In this document: in pieces, positions 44,080 through 53,082 of the stretch
Numbering within the stretch: the stretch's first letter is position 1
How the letters are laid out: the number at the start of each line of letters is the position of its first letter
DNA from: Hymenobacter metallicola
GTDB lineage: Bacteria > Bacteroidota > Bacteroidia > Cytophagales > Hymenobacteraceae
Assembly: GCF_004745645.1 (NCBI RefSeq)
Contig: NZ_SRMB01000003.1
Coordinates: 62,001-126,000, forward strand
Direction of reading: 5' to 3'
DNA length: 64,000 nt
Position numbers and translations under genes: made by a program
Notes under the pieces: generated by a model
The model's database searches: none
What the model saw: only the letters and a program-made list of their open reading frames with translations
Told to the model about the DNA's origin: nothing

Positions 44080-44097
44080 TATGTTATGCTTGCATAC
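44080..44097. promoter_or_regulatory. Candidate autoregulatory operator of the MarR gene
   Basis: tatgttatgcttgcatac contains the inverted arms TATGC and GCATA around TT. It lies 34 bp upstream of the marR start, between the minus-strand sequences TATATTTA and TATTCTTTG, which resemble -7 elements. A bound MarR dimer would cover the promoter. Confidence 0.55.
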
Positions 44098-44111
44098 TAA
44101 ATATACAGAAA

Positions 44112-44168
44112 AAAGTTTGGGCCCGGCCAGCATTTCATTGACGGAAATACTGGCCGGGCCCAAACTTT
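44112..44168 (-). terminator. Very strong terminator between the acyl-CoA ligase and marR genes
   Basis: A perfect 19-base-pair stem (44112-44130 with 44150-44168), extended by five more pairs after one mismatch, is capped by a seven-base loop. On the minus strand it is followed by a T run, so it ends ligase transcription before marR. Confidence 0.92.
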
Positions 44169-44189
44169 AATTTTTCTAAATACCCGGGG

Positions 44190-45968
44190 CTAGCGGTGGG
44201 CCTCTTGGTGGTAAAGGCTCTCGATAAGGTCTTTATTATTCTCGGTGATGATCTTGCGCTTGACCTTCATGGTAGGCGTCATTTCGCCGGTTTCCACGGT
44301 CCACTGCTGGGGCAGCAGCACGATTTTCTTGACCTGCTCCCACTGGGCGAAGCTCTGGTTGTACTTCTTGACCAGGTCTTCATACATCTGCACCACTTTC
44401 TCATTCTTGATGAGTTCTTCGTTGGAGCAGTTGCAGTCCACGCCGTTGCGCTTGCACCAGCCTTTCAGGTCGTCGAAGGAAGGGATAAGCAGGGCGGCAG
44501 GGAATTTCTGGTCGGCCCCGACTACCATGCACTGCTCTACCAGCGGCGACTCTTTGAGCTTGCCCTCAATCACCTGCGGGGCAATGTACTTGCCGCCCGA
44601 GGTCTTGAACATCTCCTTTTTGCGGTCCGTGATTTTGAGGAAGCGTCCGTTGACAAACTCGCCAATGTCGCCGGTGTGAAACCAGCCGTCGGCGTCAATT
44701 TCCTTGGCCGTCAGGTCGGGCTTGTTGTAGTAGCCCTTCATCACGGAGGCCGATTTGGTCAGAATCTCGCCGTCTTCGGCAATTTTCACCTGCATGTTGT
44801 CGATGAGCGGGCCCACCGTGCCAATCATGTTGTTTTCGGGCTCAAAGCCGCCGACGGCAATAACGGGCGAGGTTTCCGTCAGTCCATAGCCTTCCATCAC
44901 CCGGATACCGGCCGCCCAGAACACCCGGGCCAGACGGGGCTGCAGGGCGCCGCCGCCGGATACGATGCACTTCAGGTTGCCGCCCAAGGCCTCTCGCCAC
45001 TTGTTAAAGATGAGCTTGTTGGCCAGGGCCAGCTGAGCGTTGTAGAAGAGGCCGTGGTCTTTTTGGGTGTCGTATTTCAGCCCCAGGTCCAGGGCCCAGA
45101 AAAACAGATTTTTCTTGACACCTTCTAACTGGTGCCCTTTGGCCACAATCTTATCATACACCTTTTCCAGCAGGCGGGGCACGGTAGTGAAAATCTGGGG
45201 CTGTACCTCGCGCAGGTTATCGGCAATGACCTCCATGCTTTCGGCGTAGTAAATACTCACGCTGTTAATCATGTAGAGGTAGGTCACCATCCGCTCGAAG
45301 ATGTGGCAGAGCGGCAGAAAGCTCAGGGCCTTGTCGTCCTTGGTGACGGGCACGAAGGGCTGGGAGTTGCGGCAGTTGCTCAGGATGTTGTCGTGGCTGA
45401 GCATCACCCCTTTGGGGTTGCCGGTGGTGCCGGAGGTATAGATAAGAGTAAGCAGGTCGTCGGGCTGCACGGCGGCTTTGAGGGGCTCCAGCGTGGCGGC
45501 GTCGCCTTTCTTGCCCAGCTCCAGCAGTTCGCTGAAGTGGCGGGCTCCCTCCACCTTGTCGAACGTAAACACGTGCTTGACCTCGGGTAGTTCGGCCGTG
45601 GCCTCTTTTACCTTGGCATAAAGCTTCTCATCGGCCACGAATACGGCTTTGACCCCGGCGTCGGTGAAGATATACTTGTAGTCTTCAACTGTAATGCTGG
45701 GATACATCGGCACGCTGGTAGCGCCTATCTGGGCAATGCCGAAGTCGGCAAACATCCACTCGGGCCGGTTCATGGAGATGATGGCGACCTTATCATCCTT
45801 TTTAATCCCAAGCTGTAACAGCCCTAGGCTAACCTGATTGGCGTGCTCAATGACCTGCTGAGTACTGATTTTTTGCCAGTCTCCATTGATTTTGGCGGCC
45901 AGGGAGTCGGCTTTGGGGGCAGTGGCAAGTTGGTGCGACAGAATATCAAAAGAGCGGCGGACTTCCAT
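44190..45968 (-). CDS. Long-chain fatty-acid-CoA ligase (AMP-forming)
   Basis: 592 residues. The adenylate-forming signature LLTLIYTSGTTGNPKGVML is at about 180, followed by GYGLTETSPVI and the hinge region GWFHTGDIGEF with LKITDRKKEMFKTSGGKYIAPQ, including the catalytic lysine-bearing C-domain. The layout (an ERMVTYLYM segment and long middle region) fits the FAA1/COG1022 type rather than short FadD. It activates fatty acids with ATP and CoA, feeding the beta-oxidation genes downstream, from which it is separated by a terminator. Confidence 0.95.
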   Translation of the reverse strand: MEVRRSFDILSHQLATAPKADSLAAKINGDWQKISTQQVIEHANQVSLGLLQLGIKKDDKVAIISMNRPEWMFADFGIAQIGATSVPMYPSITVEDYKYIFTDAGVKAVFVADEKLYAKVKEATAELPEVKHVFTFDKVEGARHFSELLELGKKGDAATLEPLKAAVQPDDLLTLIYTSGTTGNPKGVMLSHDNILSNCRNSQPFVPVTKDDKALSFLPLCHIFERMVTYLYMINSVSIYYAESMEVIADNLREVQPQIFTTVPRLLEKVYDKIVAKGHQLEGVKKNLFFWALDLGLKYDTQKDHGLFYNAQLALANKLIFNKWREALGGNLKCIVSGGGALQPRLARVFWAAGIRVMEGYGLTETSPVIAVGGFEPENNMIGTVGPLIDNMQVKIAEDGEILTKSASVMKGYYNKPDLTAKEIDADGWFHTGDIGEFVNGRFLKITDRKKEMFKTSGGKYIAPQVIEGKLKESPLVEQCMVVGADQKFPAALLIPSFDDLKGWCKRNGVDCNCSNEELIKNEKVVQMYEDLVKKYNQSFAQWEQVKKIVLLPQQWTVETGEMTPTMKVKRKIITENNKDLIESLYHQEAHR

Positions 45969-46200
45969 TGTAGAGAGAAATACTAGTTGGTGGGAAACGC
46001 GGAGAAAAGAGCAGAATGGCCGATTCTGTAACGTCGGGCGGAGCTAAAGTGTCTGGAGCAAGGTGCCAAGACAGCTTAAATAAATAGATTTTTTGGCGTA
46101 ATGCCTATTACGGATCAGGTTGACTCGTGGGTTAAGGCTGAAAAACTGGATGGGGTGGCGGGTTTTGCTTAGTTTTGTCTGCCTGCACTGTTCGCGCCCG

Positions 46201-47349
46201 ATGAATCTGGCCATCTTCTTTGATCCGCTCCGCGAGGAGCTTACCGCCGCTACGGCAGCTTCTACGACGCTTGCCAACTATGCCACGCGCTTTCTGGACT
46301 CGTTTCCGGATTGGCGCACGGCTGACTTGGCTCTTATTGGGCTGAATGAATGGCGGGGCAGCGCCGGCGCAGCGCCCGAAACCCACGGCGCGGATGAGGT
46401 GCGCCGCCGCTTTTACCAGTTGCAAAAAGGCACCGGTAGTCTTCGCCTGGTAGATTTAGGCAACCTGCGCCCCGGCCTGACCCTGGAAGACACCTACCTG
46501 CGGCTGCGCGAAATTGTAGCCACCCTGCTGGAGCACAATACCGTCCCGATTTTGCTGGGCGGCAGCCAGGACCTGGACTACGGGCAATTTTTAGCCTACG
46601 AAACTCTGGAGCGGCCGGTGAGCTTTGCCATGGTCGATTCGCGGGTGGATATGGCCGAGCACGATACGGCTCCGGCCGAAGACTCGCACCTGCGCCGTAT
46701 CCTGATGCACGAACCCAATTTCGTGTTCAATTTCGCCCAACTGGCCCACCAGCAGTATTTGGTCGCGCCCGACGTGCTGGCCGCCCTGGAAAAGCTGCAC
46801 TTCGAGACCCTGCGTTTGGGGCAAGTGCGCGACGATATCCGCCAGGCGGAACCCCTGCTGCGCCAAGCCGACTTCGTAAGCTTCGACGTAGCGGCTCTGC
46901 GCTGGAACGACGCCCCAGCCTATTACCCGGCGAATCCCTTTGGCCTGACCAACGAGGAAGCCGCCAAGCTGGCCTGGTACGCCGGCCACAACGACCAGCT
47001 CAGCTCTTTCGGCCTCTACGGCTACCGCCCCGACCACGACGTGCACGGCCTAGCCGCCAGCGCCTTGGCCACGATGCTCTGGTATTTTATTGAAGGCTAC
47101 TACCACCGCCGCGGCGAAACAGACTTTCAAAGCCGCCGCTTTATCCGCTACGCCGTGGGGTTACCGGGCTCTCCGGCCAAGCTGGTGTTCTACAAGGCCA
47201 AGCGCACCGAAAAGTGGTGGCTGGAAGTTGAAAGCCTAGCCGACAGCGCCGTGAAGCGCATTGTGCCCTGCAGCTACGAAGACTACTTTAAAGCGGCCCA
47301 GGGCGACCTGCCCAACCGCTGGATTCTCACGCAGGCTTTGTTGGGGTAG
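46201..47349 (+). CDS. Ureohydrolase-fold protein (formimidoylglutamase-like) with altered metal site
   Basis: 382 residues from ATG 46201 (MNLAIFFDPLREE), the family start. The arginase/agmatinase/formimidoylglutamase fold is recognisable, but the three metal motifs are changed: GGSQD at 120-124 instead of GG-x-H-x, DSRVD at 146-150 instead of DAHxD, and SFDVAALRW from 227 instead of SxDxDxxDP. The histidine ligands are missing, so classical dimanganese hydrolysis is doubtful. Similar proteins occur in Bacteroidota annotated as formimidoylglutamase. No histidine-degradation genes are nearby. The next gene starts 58 bp downstream. Confidence 0.82.
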   Translation: MNLAIFFDPLREELTAATAASTTLANYATRFLDSFPDWRTADLALIGLNEWRGSAGAAPETHGADEVRRRFYQLQKGTGSLRLVDLGNLRPGLTLEDTYLRLREIVATLLEHNTVPILLGGSQDLDYGQFLAYETLERPVSFAMVDSRVDMAEHDTAPAEDSHLRRILMHEPNFVFNFAQLAHQQYLVAPDVLAALEKLHFETLRLGQVRDDIRQAEPLLRQADFVSFDVAALRWNDAPAYYPANPFGLTNEEAAKLAWYAGHNDQLSSFGLYGYRPDHDVHGLAASALATMLWYFIEGYYHRRGETDFQSRRFIRYAVGLPGSPAKLVFYKAKRTEKWWLEVESLADSAVKRIVPCSYEDYFKAAQGDLPNRWILTQALLG

Positions 47350-47407
47350 ACTTTGGCCGTGCTTTCCGTATTTGCCTAGGCAGCATATACTGTCTCCTAT
47401 TTCGCTG

Positions 47408-47713
47408 ATGAATTCTTTCCAGTCTGAGTTAAACGACGAAAAACAACCCGCTAAGCCCGAGTTGCCCGAATACTCGCTGGCCCAACTGGCCTTGCGCAAC
47501 GGGCAGGACCGAGACGAAATCTGGGTAGGCTACAATGGGTTGATTTACGACGTGACCCGCTCTCGCCTGTGGCGCCGCGGCAACCATTACGAACACTGGG
47601 CCGGGCAGGACTTAACCCAAGAGCTGCAAAAAGATGCGCCACACACGGAGCACGTTTTCGACAAGTTTCACGCCATTGGCCGACTGAAAGTACCTACCTC
47701 AGCCGCCTCGTAA
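47408..47713 (+). CDS. Cytochrome b5-like heme/steroid-binding domain protein
   Basis: 101 residues from ATG 47408. The core (LAQLALRNGQDRDEIWVGYNGLIYDVTRSRLWRRGNHYEHWAGQDLTQEL, then HTEHVFDKFHAIGRL) follows the short bacterial cytochrome b5-like fold: YSLAQLALRNG, IYDVT and AGxDLT are the usual signposts. The HPGG first-ligand motif is absent; H-x-x-HW and the later H-x-x-HVF supply candidate histidines. It may bind heme or a non-heme ligand. Confidence 0.75.
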   Translation: MNSFQSELNDEKQPAKPELPEYSLAQLALRNGQDRDEIWVGYNGLIYDVTRSRLWRRGNHYEHWAGQDLTQELQKDAPHTEHVFDKFHAIGRLKVPTSAAS

Positions 47714-47765
47714 CGTTATAGAGTATTTACAGCCAGCGTTGCCCCATCTCCCAACCGTACTTCCC

Positions 47766-48572
47766 TTGAGCACCACCGAAAGCCCTTCCCACTTCAATAA
47801 CCTCGAAACCCTCTCGACGCGGGAGCTACTTGCTGGCATTAACAGCGTAGACCAGACCGTGCCGCAAGTGGTAGCCCGGGCCCTGCCGCAGATTGAGGCC
47901 TTGGTAGAAGCAACGGTGGAACGGCTGCAGCGCGGGGGCCGCCTGTTCTACATTGGAGCCGGCACCAGCGGCCGACTCGGGGTTCTGGACGCCTCGGAGT
48001 GCCCTCCTACCTTTGGCGTGCCACAAGGCCTGGTCATTGGCCTTATTGCCGGCGGCGACACTGCTATTCGCCAGGCCGTGGAAAATGCCGAGGACGATGC
48101 CCAGCAAGCCTGGCGCGACCTGACCGCGCACAACATCAACGACGACGACATGCTCGTGGGCATTGCCGCTTCGGGCCGCACACCCTACGTTATTGGCGGC
48201 ATGGCCATAGCCCGGCGGCATGGCATTGCCACGGGCTGCATCGTGTGCAACCCCGATTCATCTGTTGCGGCCCTGGCCGATTTTCCGGTGGAGGTTGTCA
48301 CCGGCCCCGAGTTTGTGACTGGTAGCACCCGCATGAAAGCCGGTACGGCCCAGAAGCTGGTGCTCAACATGCTTACCACCGCTACCATGATTCGACTGGG
48401 TAAGGTAAAAGGCAATAAGATGGTGGATATGCAGCTCTCCAACCTCAAGCTCGTGGACCGCGGGGAACGAATGATTATGGAAGAGTTGGGCATCGGCCAA
48501 GACAAAGCCGCTGAGTTACTTAAGCTGCATGGTTCGGTGCGGGCGGCATTGGCCGCTTACCACGGGCACTAA
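47766..48572 (+). CDS. murQ: N-acetylmuramic acid 6-phosphate etherase
   Basis: 268 residues from TTG 47766 (LSTTESPSHFNNLETLSTREL), which fits the family start; another TTG at 47739 would add nine residues. There is no ATG. MurQ converts MurNAc-6-phosphate to GlcNAc-6-phosphate and lactate in cell-wall recycling. The SIS domain carries FYIGAGTSGRLGVLDASECPPTFG and VGIAASGRTPYVIGG, with the catalytic glutamate of the DASECPP segment and the later GSTRMKAGTAQKLVLNML. All are intact. Confidence 0.95.
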   Translation: MSTTESPSHFNNLETLSTRELLAGINSVDQTVPQVVARALPQIEALVEATVERLQRGGRLFYIGAGTSGRLGVLDASECPPTFGVPQGLVIGLIAGGDTAIRQAVENAEDDAQQAWRDLTAHNINDDDMLVGIAASGRTPYVIGGMAIARRHGIATGCIVCNPDSSVAALADFPVEVVTGPEFVTGSTRMKAGTAQKLVLNMLTTATMIRLGKVKGNKMVDMQLSNLKLVDRGERMIMEELGIGQDKAAELLKLHGSVRAALAAYHGH

Positions 48573-48700
48573 TTCCGGCGGGCTGCAGTGCGGCTGTCTT
48601 GACGACTGAGCGAACAGATAGCGCCTATTGCGCGTTATCAAGAAGCCATTTTAGCCGAGCAACTGCGTTACGTGGGGCCGGCAGTAATCTAGCTAGCCCC

Positions 48701-49267
48701 ATGCATACCATTGAGCCCCATTATAACTGGATAGAGCAGTACTCTGCGTCGGAAGACCCCCGCTCCCCACTGTTCGAAGCTGAAAACAGCCTCGATACCT
48801 TTACCAATACTATTTACGGTTACTACATTCACCCGCAGTGGGACAGCCTCGACTCCGACACACTGTTCCTGAAAATCCTGTTTGTAGACTACGACGAAGG
48901 TATTGGCATCATCGAGTTCATTGGGGAATGGAACGATGCCATCGAAAACGACATCATGAGCCTGAAGCGCAACATCATTGATTTGATGGTGCACGAGGGT
49001 ATCCGCAAGTTTATTCTGGTCGGCGAAAACGTATTCAATTTCCACGGCTCCGACGATTCGTACTACGAAGAGTGGTTTGAGGACGTGGAGGACGGCTGGA
49101 TTGCGGGCATCAACTTTCAGGAGCACGTTATCCGGGAAATGCACCAGTACAATGTGGATAACTATATCAACTTCGGTGGACAACTCGACGAGCTGCCTTG
49201 GCGCACCTACCCTCCACGCAAGCTGGTGCAGGTCGTTGATGGGTTACTGCGCCGCCGGCTGGGGTAG
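48701..49267 (+). CDS. Conserved acidic cytoplasmic protein, unknown function
   Basis: 188 residues from ATG 48701. Acidic and aromatic-rich (DDSYYEEWFEDVEDGW, PQWDSLDSDTLFLKILFVDYDEGIGIIEFIGEW). There is no signal peptide, membrane segment or recognised motif. The mixed strand-helix pattern suggests a compact alpha/beta fold. It follows murQ by 128 bp in the same direction and is followed by a terminator, so it may be cotranscribed with murQ. Confidence 0.75.
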   Translation: MHTIEPHYNWIEQYSASEDPRSPLFEAENSLDTFTNTIYGYYIHPQWDSLDSDTLFLKILFVDYDEGIGIIEFIGEWNDAIENDIMSLKRNIIDLMVHEGIRKFILVGENVFNFHGSDDSYYEEWFEDVEDGWIAGINFQEHVIREMHQYNVDNYINFGGQLDELPWRTYPPRKLVQVVDGLLRRRLG

Positions 49268-49296
49268 CATGGTAAGTCAACCTGGTTTGCAGACAT

Positions 49297-49334
49297 AAAA
49301 AAAGAGGCTCCCTGATTCAGGGAGCCTCTTTTTT
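49297..49334. terminator. Bidirectional terminator between the acidic protein and small lipoprotein genes
   Basis: AAAAAAGAGGCTCCCTG and its complement form a stem of about 17 base pairs with a minimal loop, giving T runs on both strands. It serves two convergent genes. Confidence 0.9.
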
Positions 49335-49354
49335 GCCTTATTCAGGCAGTGCAA

Positions 49355-49633
49355 TTACTGCTGGGTCGTGGTAGCGCCACCGGCGGGAGCGGGAGTAGCC
49401 TGGCTGGGGTTAGCATCAGCGGCATCTTCCATAGCGTCAGCCTTAGCTTCGGTAGCATTTTCTACCGAGTCAGCACCAGCTTCGTTGCCTGCATCTTCCA
49501 TAGCGTCAGCTTTGGCTTCGCCAGCTTCTTCTACTTGCTCAGCAGCGTTTTCTTGAGCGTTTTCAGTCTTGCTGTCGCACGAAGCGAAGGTGAACGAAGC
49601 AGCAGCCAGAGCAAGGAACAGAACCTTTTTCAT
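49355..49633 (-). CDS. Small acidic lipoprotein with repeated AKADAMEDA segments
   Basis: 92 residues. Signal peptide MKKVLFLALAAASFTFASC with the lipidated cysteine at 19. The mature part is almost wholly Ala, Glu, Asp, Asn and Gln, with AKADAMEDA twice (40-48 and 63-71) and helical heptad-like spacing, then a Pro/Thr/Gln-rich tail. It resembles small envelope lipoproteins that may form coiled coils. Function unknown. Confidence 0.8.
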   Translation of the reverse strand: MKKVLFLALAAASFTFASCDSKTENAQENAAEQVEEAGEAKADAMEDAGNEAGADSVENATEAKADAMEDAADANPSQATPAPAGGATTTQQ

Positions 49634-49806
49634 GATGAGAGGAATTAAGGGGGTTGTTGAAAATTCAAGTCAGTTTAAGCCGAATCGGACGCCAAGTGCG
49701 GGGCAGCTCGTCGCTAGATTCGGGGTTTTATACTTCCCCCCCCGATAAGGTAACCCAACAGTAGAAAAATTATTCCACCCTTTGGCTCAACTACCTACCG
49801 CTCAGC

Positions 49807-51129
49807 TTACTTTTTGCGGAAGATGATGCCGATGGGTACGCCGCCGAAGTCGAAATTCTCGCGCAGGCGGTTTTCCAGGTAGCGCGTGTACGACTCGCTC
49901 ACATACTGGGGCAGATTGCAGAAGAAGGCAAACACCGGGTTGTGCGTGGGCAGCTGCGTCACGTACTTGATGCGCACCATTTTGCCCTTCGTCGACGGCG
50001 GCTGGTGCTCCTCAATCACGCGCAGCATCACCTCGTTGAGCTGGGAAGTCGGGATTTTCTTTGTCTTGTTCTCGTACACCTGAATGGCCGTTTCAATGGC
50101 CTTGTGCACGCGCTGCTTGGTGAGCACCGAGGTGAAGATGATGGGCGGATAGGCAATGGGCGCTATCTTTTCATAAATCTGCTCCTCGATTTTTTTGGTC
50201 GTGTTGGTTTCCTTGTCTTCGACCAGGTCCCACTTATTCACCAGAATCACGATGCCCTTGCGGTTTTTGTCGGCCAGGCCGATGATGTTCACGTCCTGGG
50301 CCTCAATGCCGCGAGTAGCGTCGAGCATCACGATGCAGACGTCGGACTCTTCCATGGCCCGGATGGAGCGGAGCACGGAGTAGAATTCGATGTCCTCTTT
50401 CACCTTGGTCTTACGACGCAGGCCGGCGGTGTCAATGAGGATAAACTCGTTGCCGAAAGCGTTGTAGCGCGTCTTGATGGCGTCGCGGGTGGTGCCGGCA
50501 ATGTCGGTTACGATGGTACGTTCCTCGCCCAGCAGCAGGTTTACCAGGCTCGACTTGCCCACGTTGGGGCGGCCAACCACGGCAATCTTGGGCAGGCCTT
50601 CGTCCTGTACTTCCTCCCACGGATCTTCGAAGTGCGACACCACCGCGTCGAGTAAGTCGCCGGTACCGGAGCCGCTCTGCGACGAGATGGTGAAAATGTC
50701 GCCGTCGCCGACGCCCAGGGCGTAGAACTCGCCGGCCGCGTGGGCCCGGGCGTTGGTATCGGCCTTGTTGGCTACCAAGTAGATTGGTTTTTTGCCCTGG
50801 TAGCGGCGCAGCACGTTGGCAAACTCCTCATCGAGGCCGTGCAAACCGGCGTCCACGTCGACCATGAACAGCACCACATCGGCCTCGTCGATGGCCAGCT
50901 TTACCTGGCGGCGGATGCCTTCCTCGAACACGTCGTCGGAGCCGTGCACGTAGCCACCGGTATCGATAACGGTAAAGTGCTTGCCGATCCACTCGCCGTA
51001 GCCGTAGTGCCGGTCGCGGGTTACGCCGCTTTGGTTGTCCATGATGGCCTTGCGGTGACCCACGAGGCGGTTGAACAGGGTGGATTTGCCCACGTTGGGG
51101 CGGCCCACAATAGCAATGGTATTCTTCAT
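49807..51129 (-). CDS. der: GTPase Der (EngA)
   Basis: 440 residues with two tandem GTPase domains. The first begins IAIVGRPNVGKSTLFN at residue 4 with DTGGY and NKAD; the second starts at about 180 with IAVVGRPNVGKSSLVN, DTAGLRRK and NKWD. A C-terminal KH-like domain follows (TSQLNEVMLRVIEEHQPPSTKGK). Der is essential for 50S subunit assembly. It is 146 bp downstream of era on the same strand. Confidence 0.98.
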   Translation of the reverse strand: MKNTIAIVGRPNVGKSTLFNRLVGHRKAIMDNQSGVTRDRHYGYGEWIGKHFTVIDTGGYVHGSDDVFEEGIRRQVKLAIDEADVVLFMVDVDAGLHGLDEEFANVLRRYQGKKPIYLVANKADTNARAHAAGEFYALGVGDGDIFTISSQSGSGTGDLLDAVVSHFEDPWEEVQDEGLPKIAVVGRPNVGKSSLVNLLLGEERTIVTDIAGTTRDAIKTRYNAFGNEFILIDTAGLRRKTKVKEDIEFYSVLRSIRAMEESDVCIVMLDATRGIEAQDVNIIGLADKNRKGIVILVNKWDLVEDKETNTTKKIEEQIYEKIAPIAYPPIIFTSVLTKQRVHKAIETAIQVYENKTKKIPTSQLNEVMLRVIEEHQPPSTKGKMVRIKYVTQLPTHNPVFAFFCNLPQYVSESYTRYLENRLRENFDFGGVPIGIIFRKK

Positions 51130-51204
51130 GCGTCTGACTCCAGCCGCCGGCCCGACCAGTTTCGGCAGTGCCCGGAGTAGTTAAGTGAATGTGAGGTCGG
51201 AATG

Positions 51205-51275
51205 CGTTAGAACTTAGAAGTAAGAACTCGGAAGTTAGACTGGACAGTCATTTAGTCTGAGTTCTAAGCTCTACT
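51205..51275. repeat. Imperfect inverted repeat between era and der
   Basis: gttagaacttagaag at 51206-51220 and agtctgagttctaagct at 51254-51270 are partial reverse complements, with additional agaactcgg and gaagttagac copies between. It looks like a decayed palindromic element. Confidence 0.4.
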
Positions 51276-52175
51276 TTATTGGCTGTAGCCGAAGCGGTTC
51301 AGGGCCTTGGGGTCGGTGCGCCAGTTTTCGTTGACTTTGACGTGGGTTTCGAGGAAGACTTTCTTCTGGAAGAATTTCTCCATTTCCTCCCGAGCCCAGG
51401 TGCCGACTTTCTTCAGCGCCTCGCCTTTCTGGCCGATGATAATGCCTTTCTGGCTGGCCCGCTCCACGTAGATGGTGGCCCGGATACGGATGATGTCTTC
51501 TTCCTCTTTGAACTCCTCAATGCCGACTTCGCAGCTGTAGGGGACTTCCTTTTTGTAGAGCTTGAAGATTTTCTCCCGAATCATCTCGGCGGCGAAGAAA
51601 CGCTCCGGCTTGTCGGTGAGTTCATCCTTGGGGTAATAAGCCGGGTGCTCGGGCAGGTAGCCCAGCACGAGGTCGAGCAGTTCGCCGGTGCCGAACTTTT
51701 CGAGGGCCGAAATGGGCAGTACGCGGGCCGCGTTGGGCAGCTGCTCGCGCCAGTAGTCCACCTTGGCTTCCACCTCGGCCTGATCGGCCTGGTCGATTTT
51801 GTTGACCAGCAGCAGAATCGGCGTGTCCACCATCTTGCGCAGGCGCTCTACTACCGGCTCCTCGTCGTGCTTTTCGTAGATATCGGTGACAAACAGGATG
51901 ACGTCGGCGTCTTCCAAGGAGCTGTACACGAACGACATCATGGCGTTGTGCAGCTCGTACTTAGGCTGAATGATGCCGGGTGTATCGGAGTAGACCAGCT
52001 GGAAGTCGTCGCCGTTCAGAATACCCAGGATGCGGTGGCGCGTGGTCTGGGCTTTGCTGGTGACAATGCTGAGCCGCTCGCCCATCAGGGCGTTCATCAG
52101 CGTCGACTTGCCCACGTTGGGCTTGCCGATAATGCTCACAAAGCCAGCGCGGTGCGGTTTAGGTTCGGGATTCAC
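51276..52175 (-). CDS. era: GTPase Era
   Basis: 299 residues, GTG start (VNPEPKPHRAGFVSIIGKPNVGKS). The G1 motif is GKPNVGKST, G3 DTPG and G4 NKID. The C-terminal KH domain (about 205-290) contains YVERASQKGIIIGQKGEALKKVG, the RNA-binding GxxG loop region. Era acts in 30S assembly and 16S rRNA maturation. der follows downstream. Confidence 0.97.
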   Translation of the reverse strand: MNPEPKPHRAGFVSIIGKPNVGKSTLMNALMGERLSIVTSKAQTTRHRILGILNGDDFQLVYSDTPGIIQPKYELHNAMMSFVYSSLEDADVILFVTDIYEKHDEEPVVERLRKMVDTPILLLVNKIDQADQAEVEAKVDYWREQLPNAARVLPISALEKFGTGELLDLVLGYLPEHPAYYPKDELTDKPERFFAAEMIREKIFKLYKKEVPYSCEVGIEEFKEEEDIIRIRATIYVERASQKGIIIGQKGEALKKVGTWAREEMEKFFQKKVFLETHVKVNENWRTDPKALNRFGYSQ

Positions 52176-52383
52176 GGAGGTTTTCTAAATAAGTCTGCAA
52201 AGGTACTGCTTTATAGGCAGATGCGCATTGTCTGGTCCAAAATCGGACAGGTAGACACCGGAGCAAGCCTCTCGATTTTCGTTTTTAGTCAATCGGTTTA
52301 CGGATTCGGTCAGCAATGCCGGCCGCCGACCAGCAGACCTTTGTGTGGTAGTCCTTTTACTTCCCACCCTCTTCCTGACCGCC

Positions 52384-53082
52384 ATGTTTATTGGGCATTA
52401 TGGGCTGGCTTTCGGAGCCAAAACCTTGAAACCACAACTTTCCCTGGGAATCCTGTTTATGGCCGTGCAACTGGCCGACTTGCTCTGGCCCACGCTGCTG
52501 CTGCTGGGCGCTGAGCAGGTAGAACTGCGACCCAGCGCCGGCCAAGCCGTAACGTTTTCCCACTACCCGATTTCCCACAGCTTGGTTATGAGCGTGGTAT
52601 GGAGCGTGGTGCTGGGCCTGGGCTACTGGGTGCTGCGGCGCGACAAACCGGCGGCCCTGCTGCTGGGCTTCGCCGTGCTAAGCCACTGGCTACTCGACGC
52701 AGTGGTACACGGTCCCGATCTGCCGCTGTACCCCGGCCACTCGCCAGTTGTTGGGCTCGGGTTGTGGAACCACTTGCTGCTAAGCCAAGTGGTGGAGGTG
52801 CCGATTTTTGTGGCGGGGCTCTACCTGTATCTGCGACAAACCAAAGCTCTAAACAAAACCGGCCGGTACGCCCTGTGGTCCTTGGTGGCTTTTCTGGTGG
52901 TAGTACACTTCAGCAATTTCTTCAGCCCAGTGCCCGGCAGCGTTGCTGAACTGGGCTGGGTGGGGCAGCTACTGTGGCTGCCGGTACTATGGGCCCGCTG
53001 GGCCGACCGGAACCGCACCGCCCACACTACCGGACCGGCTCCTTCCGAAACGCGCCGGGTGTCTGCCCCGTCCATTTTTTAA
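52384..53082 (+). CDS. Polytopic membrane protein of the metal-dependent-hydrolase (YdjM/DUF457) type
   Basis: 232 residues from ATG 52384 (MFIGHYGLAFGAK). About seven hydrophobic segments. GHYGLAFGAK, the QLADLLWP segment, YPISHSLVMS and LSHWLLDAVVH are the conserved histidine- and aspartate-containing spots of inner-membrane proteins annotated as metal-dependent hydrolases (DUF457/YdjM-like). Enzymatic activity is unproven for the family. Its 3' end overlaps the AraC-type gene on the opposite strand by 56 bp. Confidence 0.72.
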   Translation: MFIGHYGLAFGAKTLKPQLSLGILFMAVQLADLLWPTLLLLGAEQVELRPSAGQAVTFSHYPISHSLVMSVVWSVVLGLGYWVLRRDKPAALLLGFAVLSHWLLDAVVHGPDLPLYPGHSPVVGLGLWNHLLLSQVVEVPIFVAGLYLYLRQTKALNKTGRYALWSLVAFLVVVHFSNFFSPVPGSVAELGWVGQLLWLPVLWARWADRNRTAHTTGPAPSETRRVSAPSIF

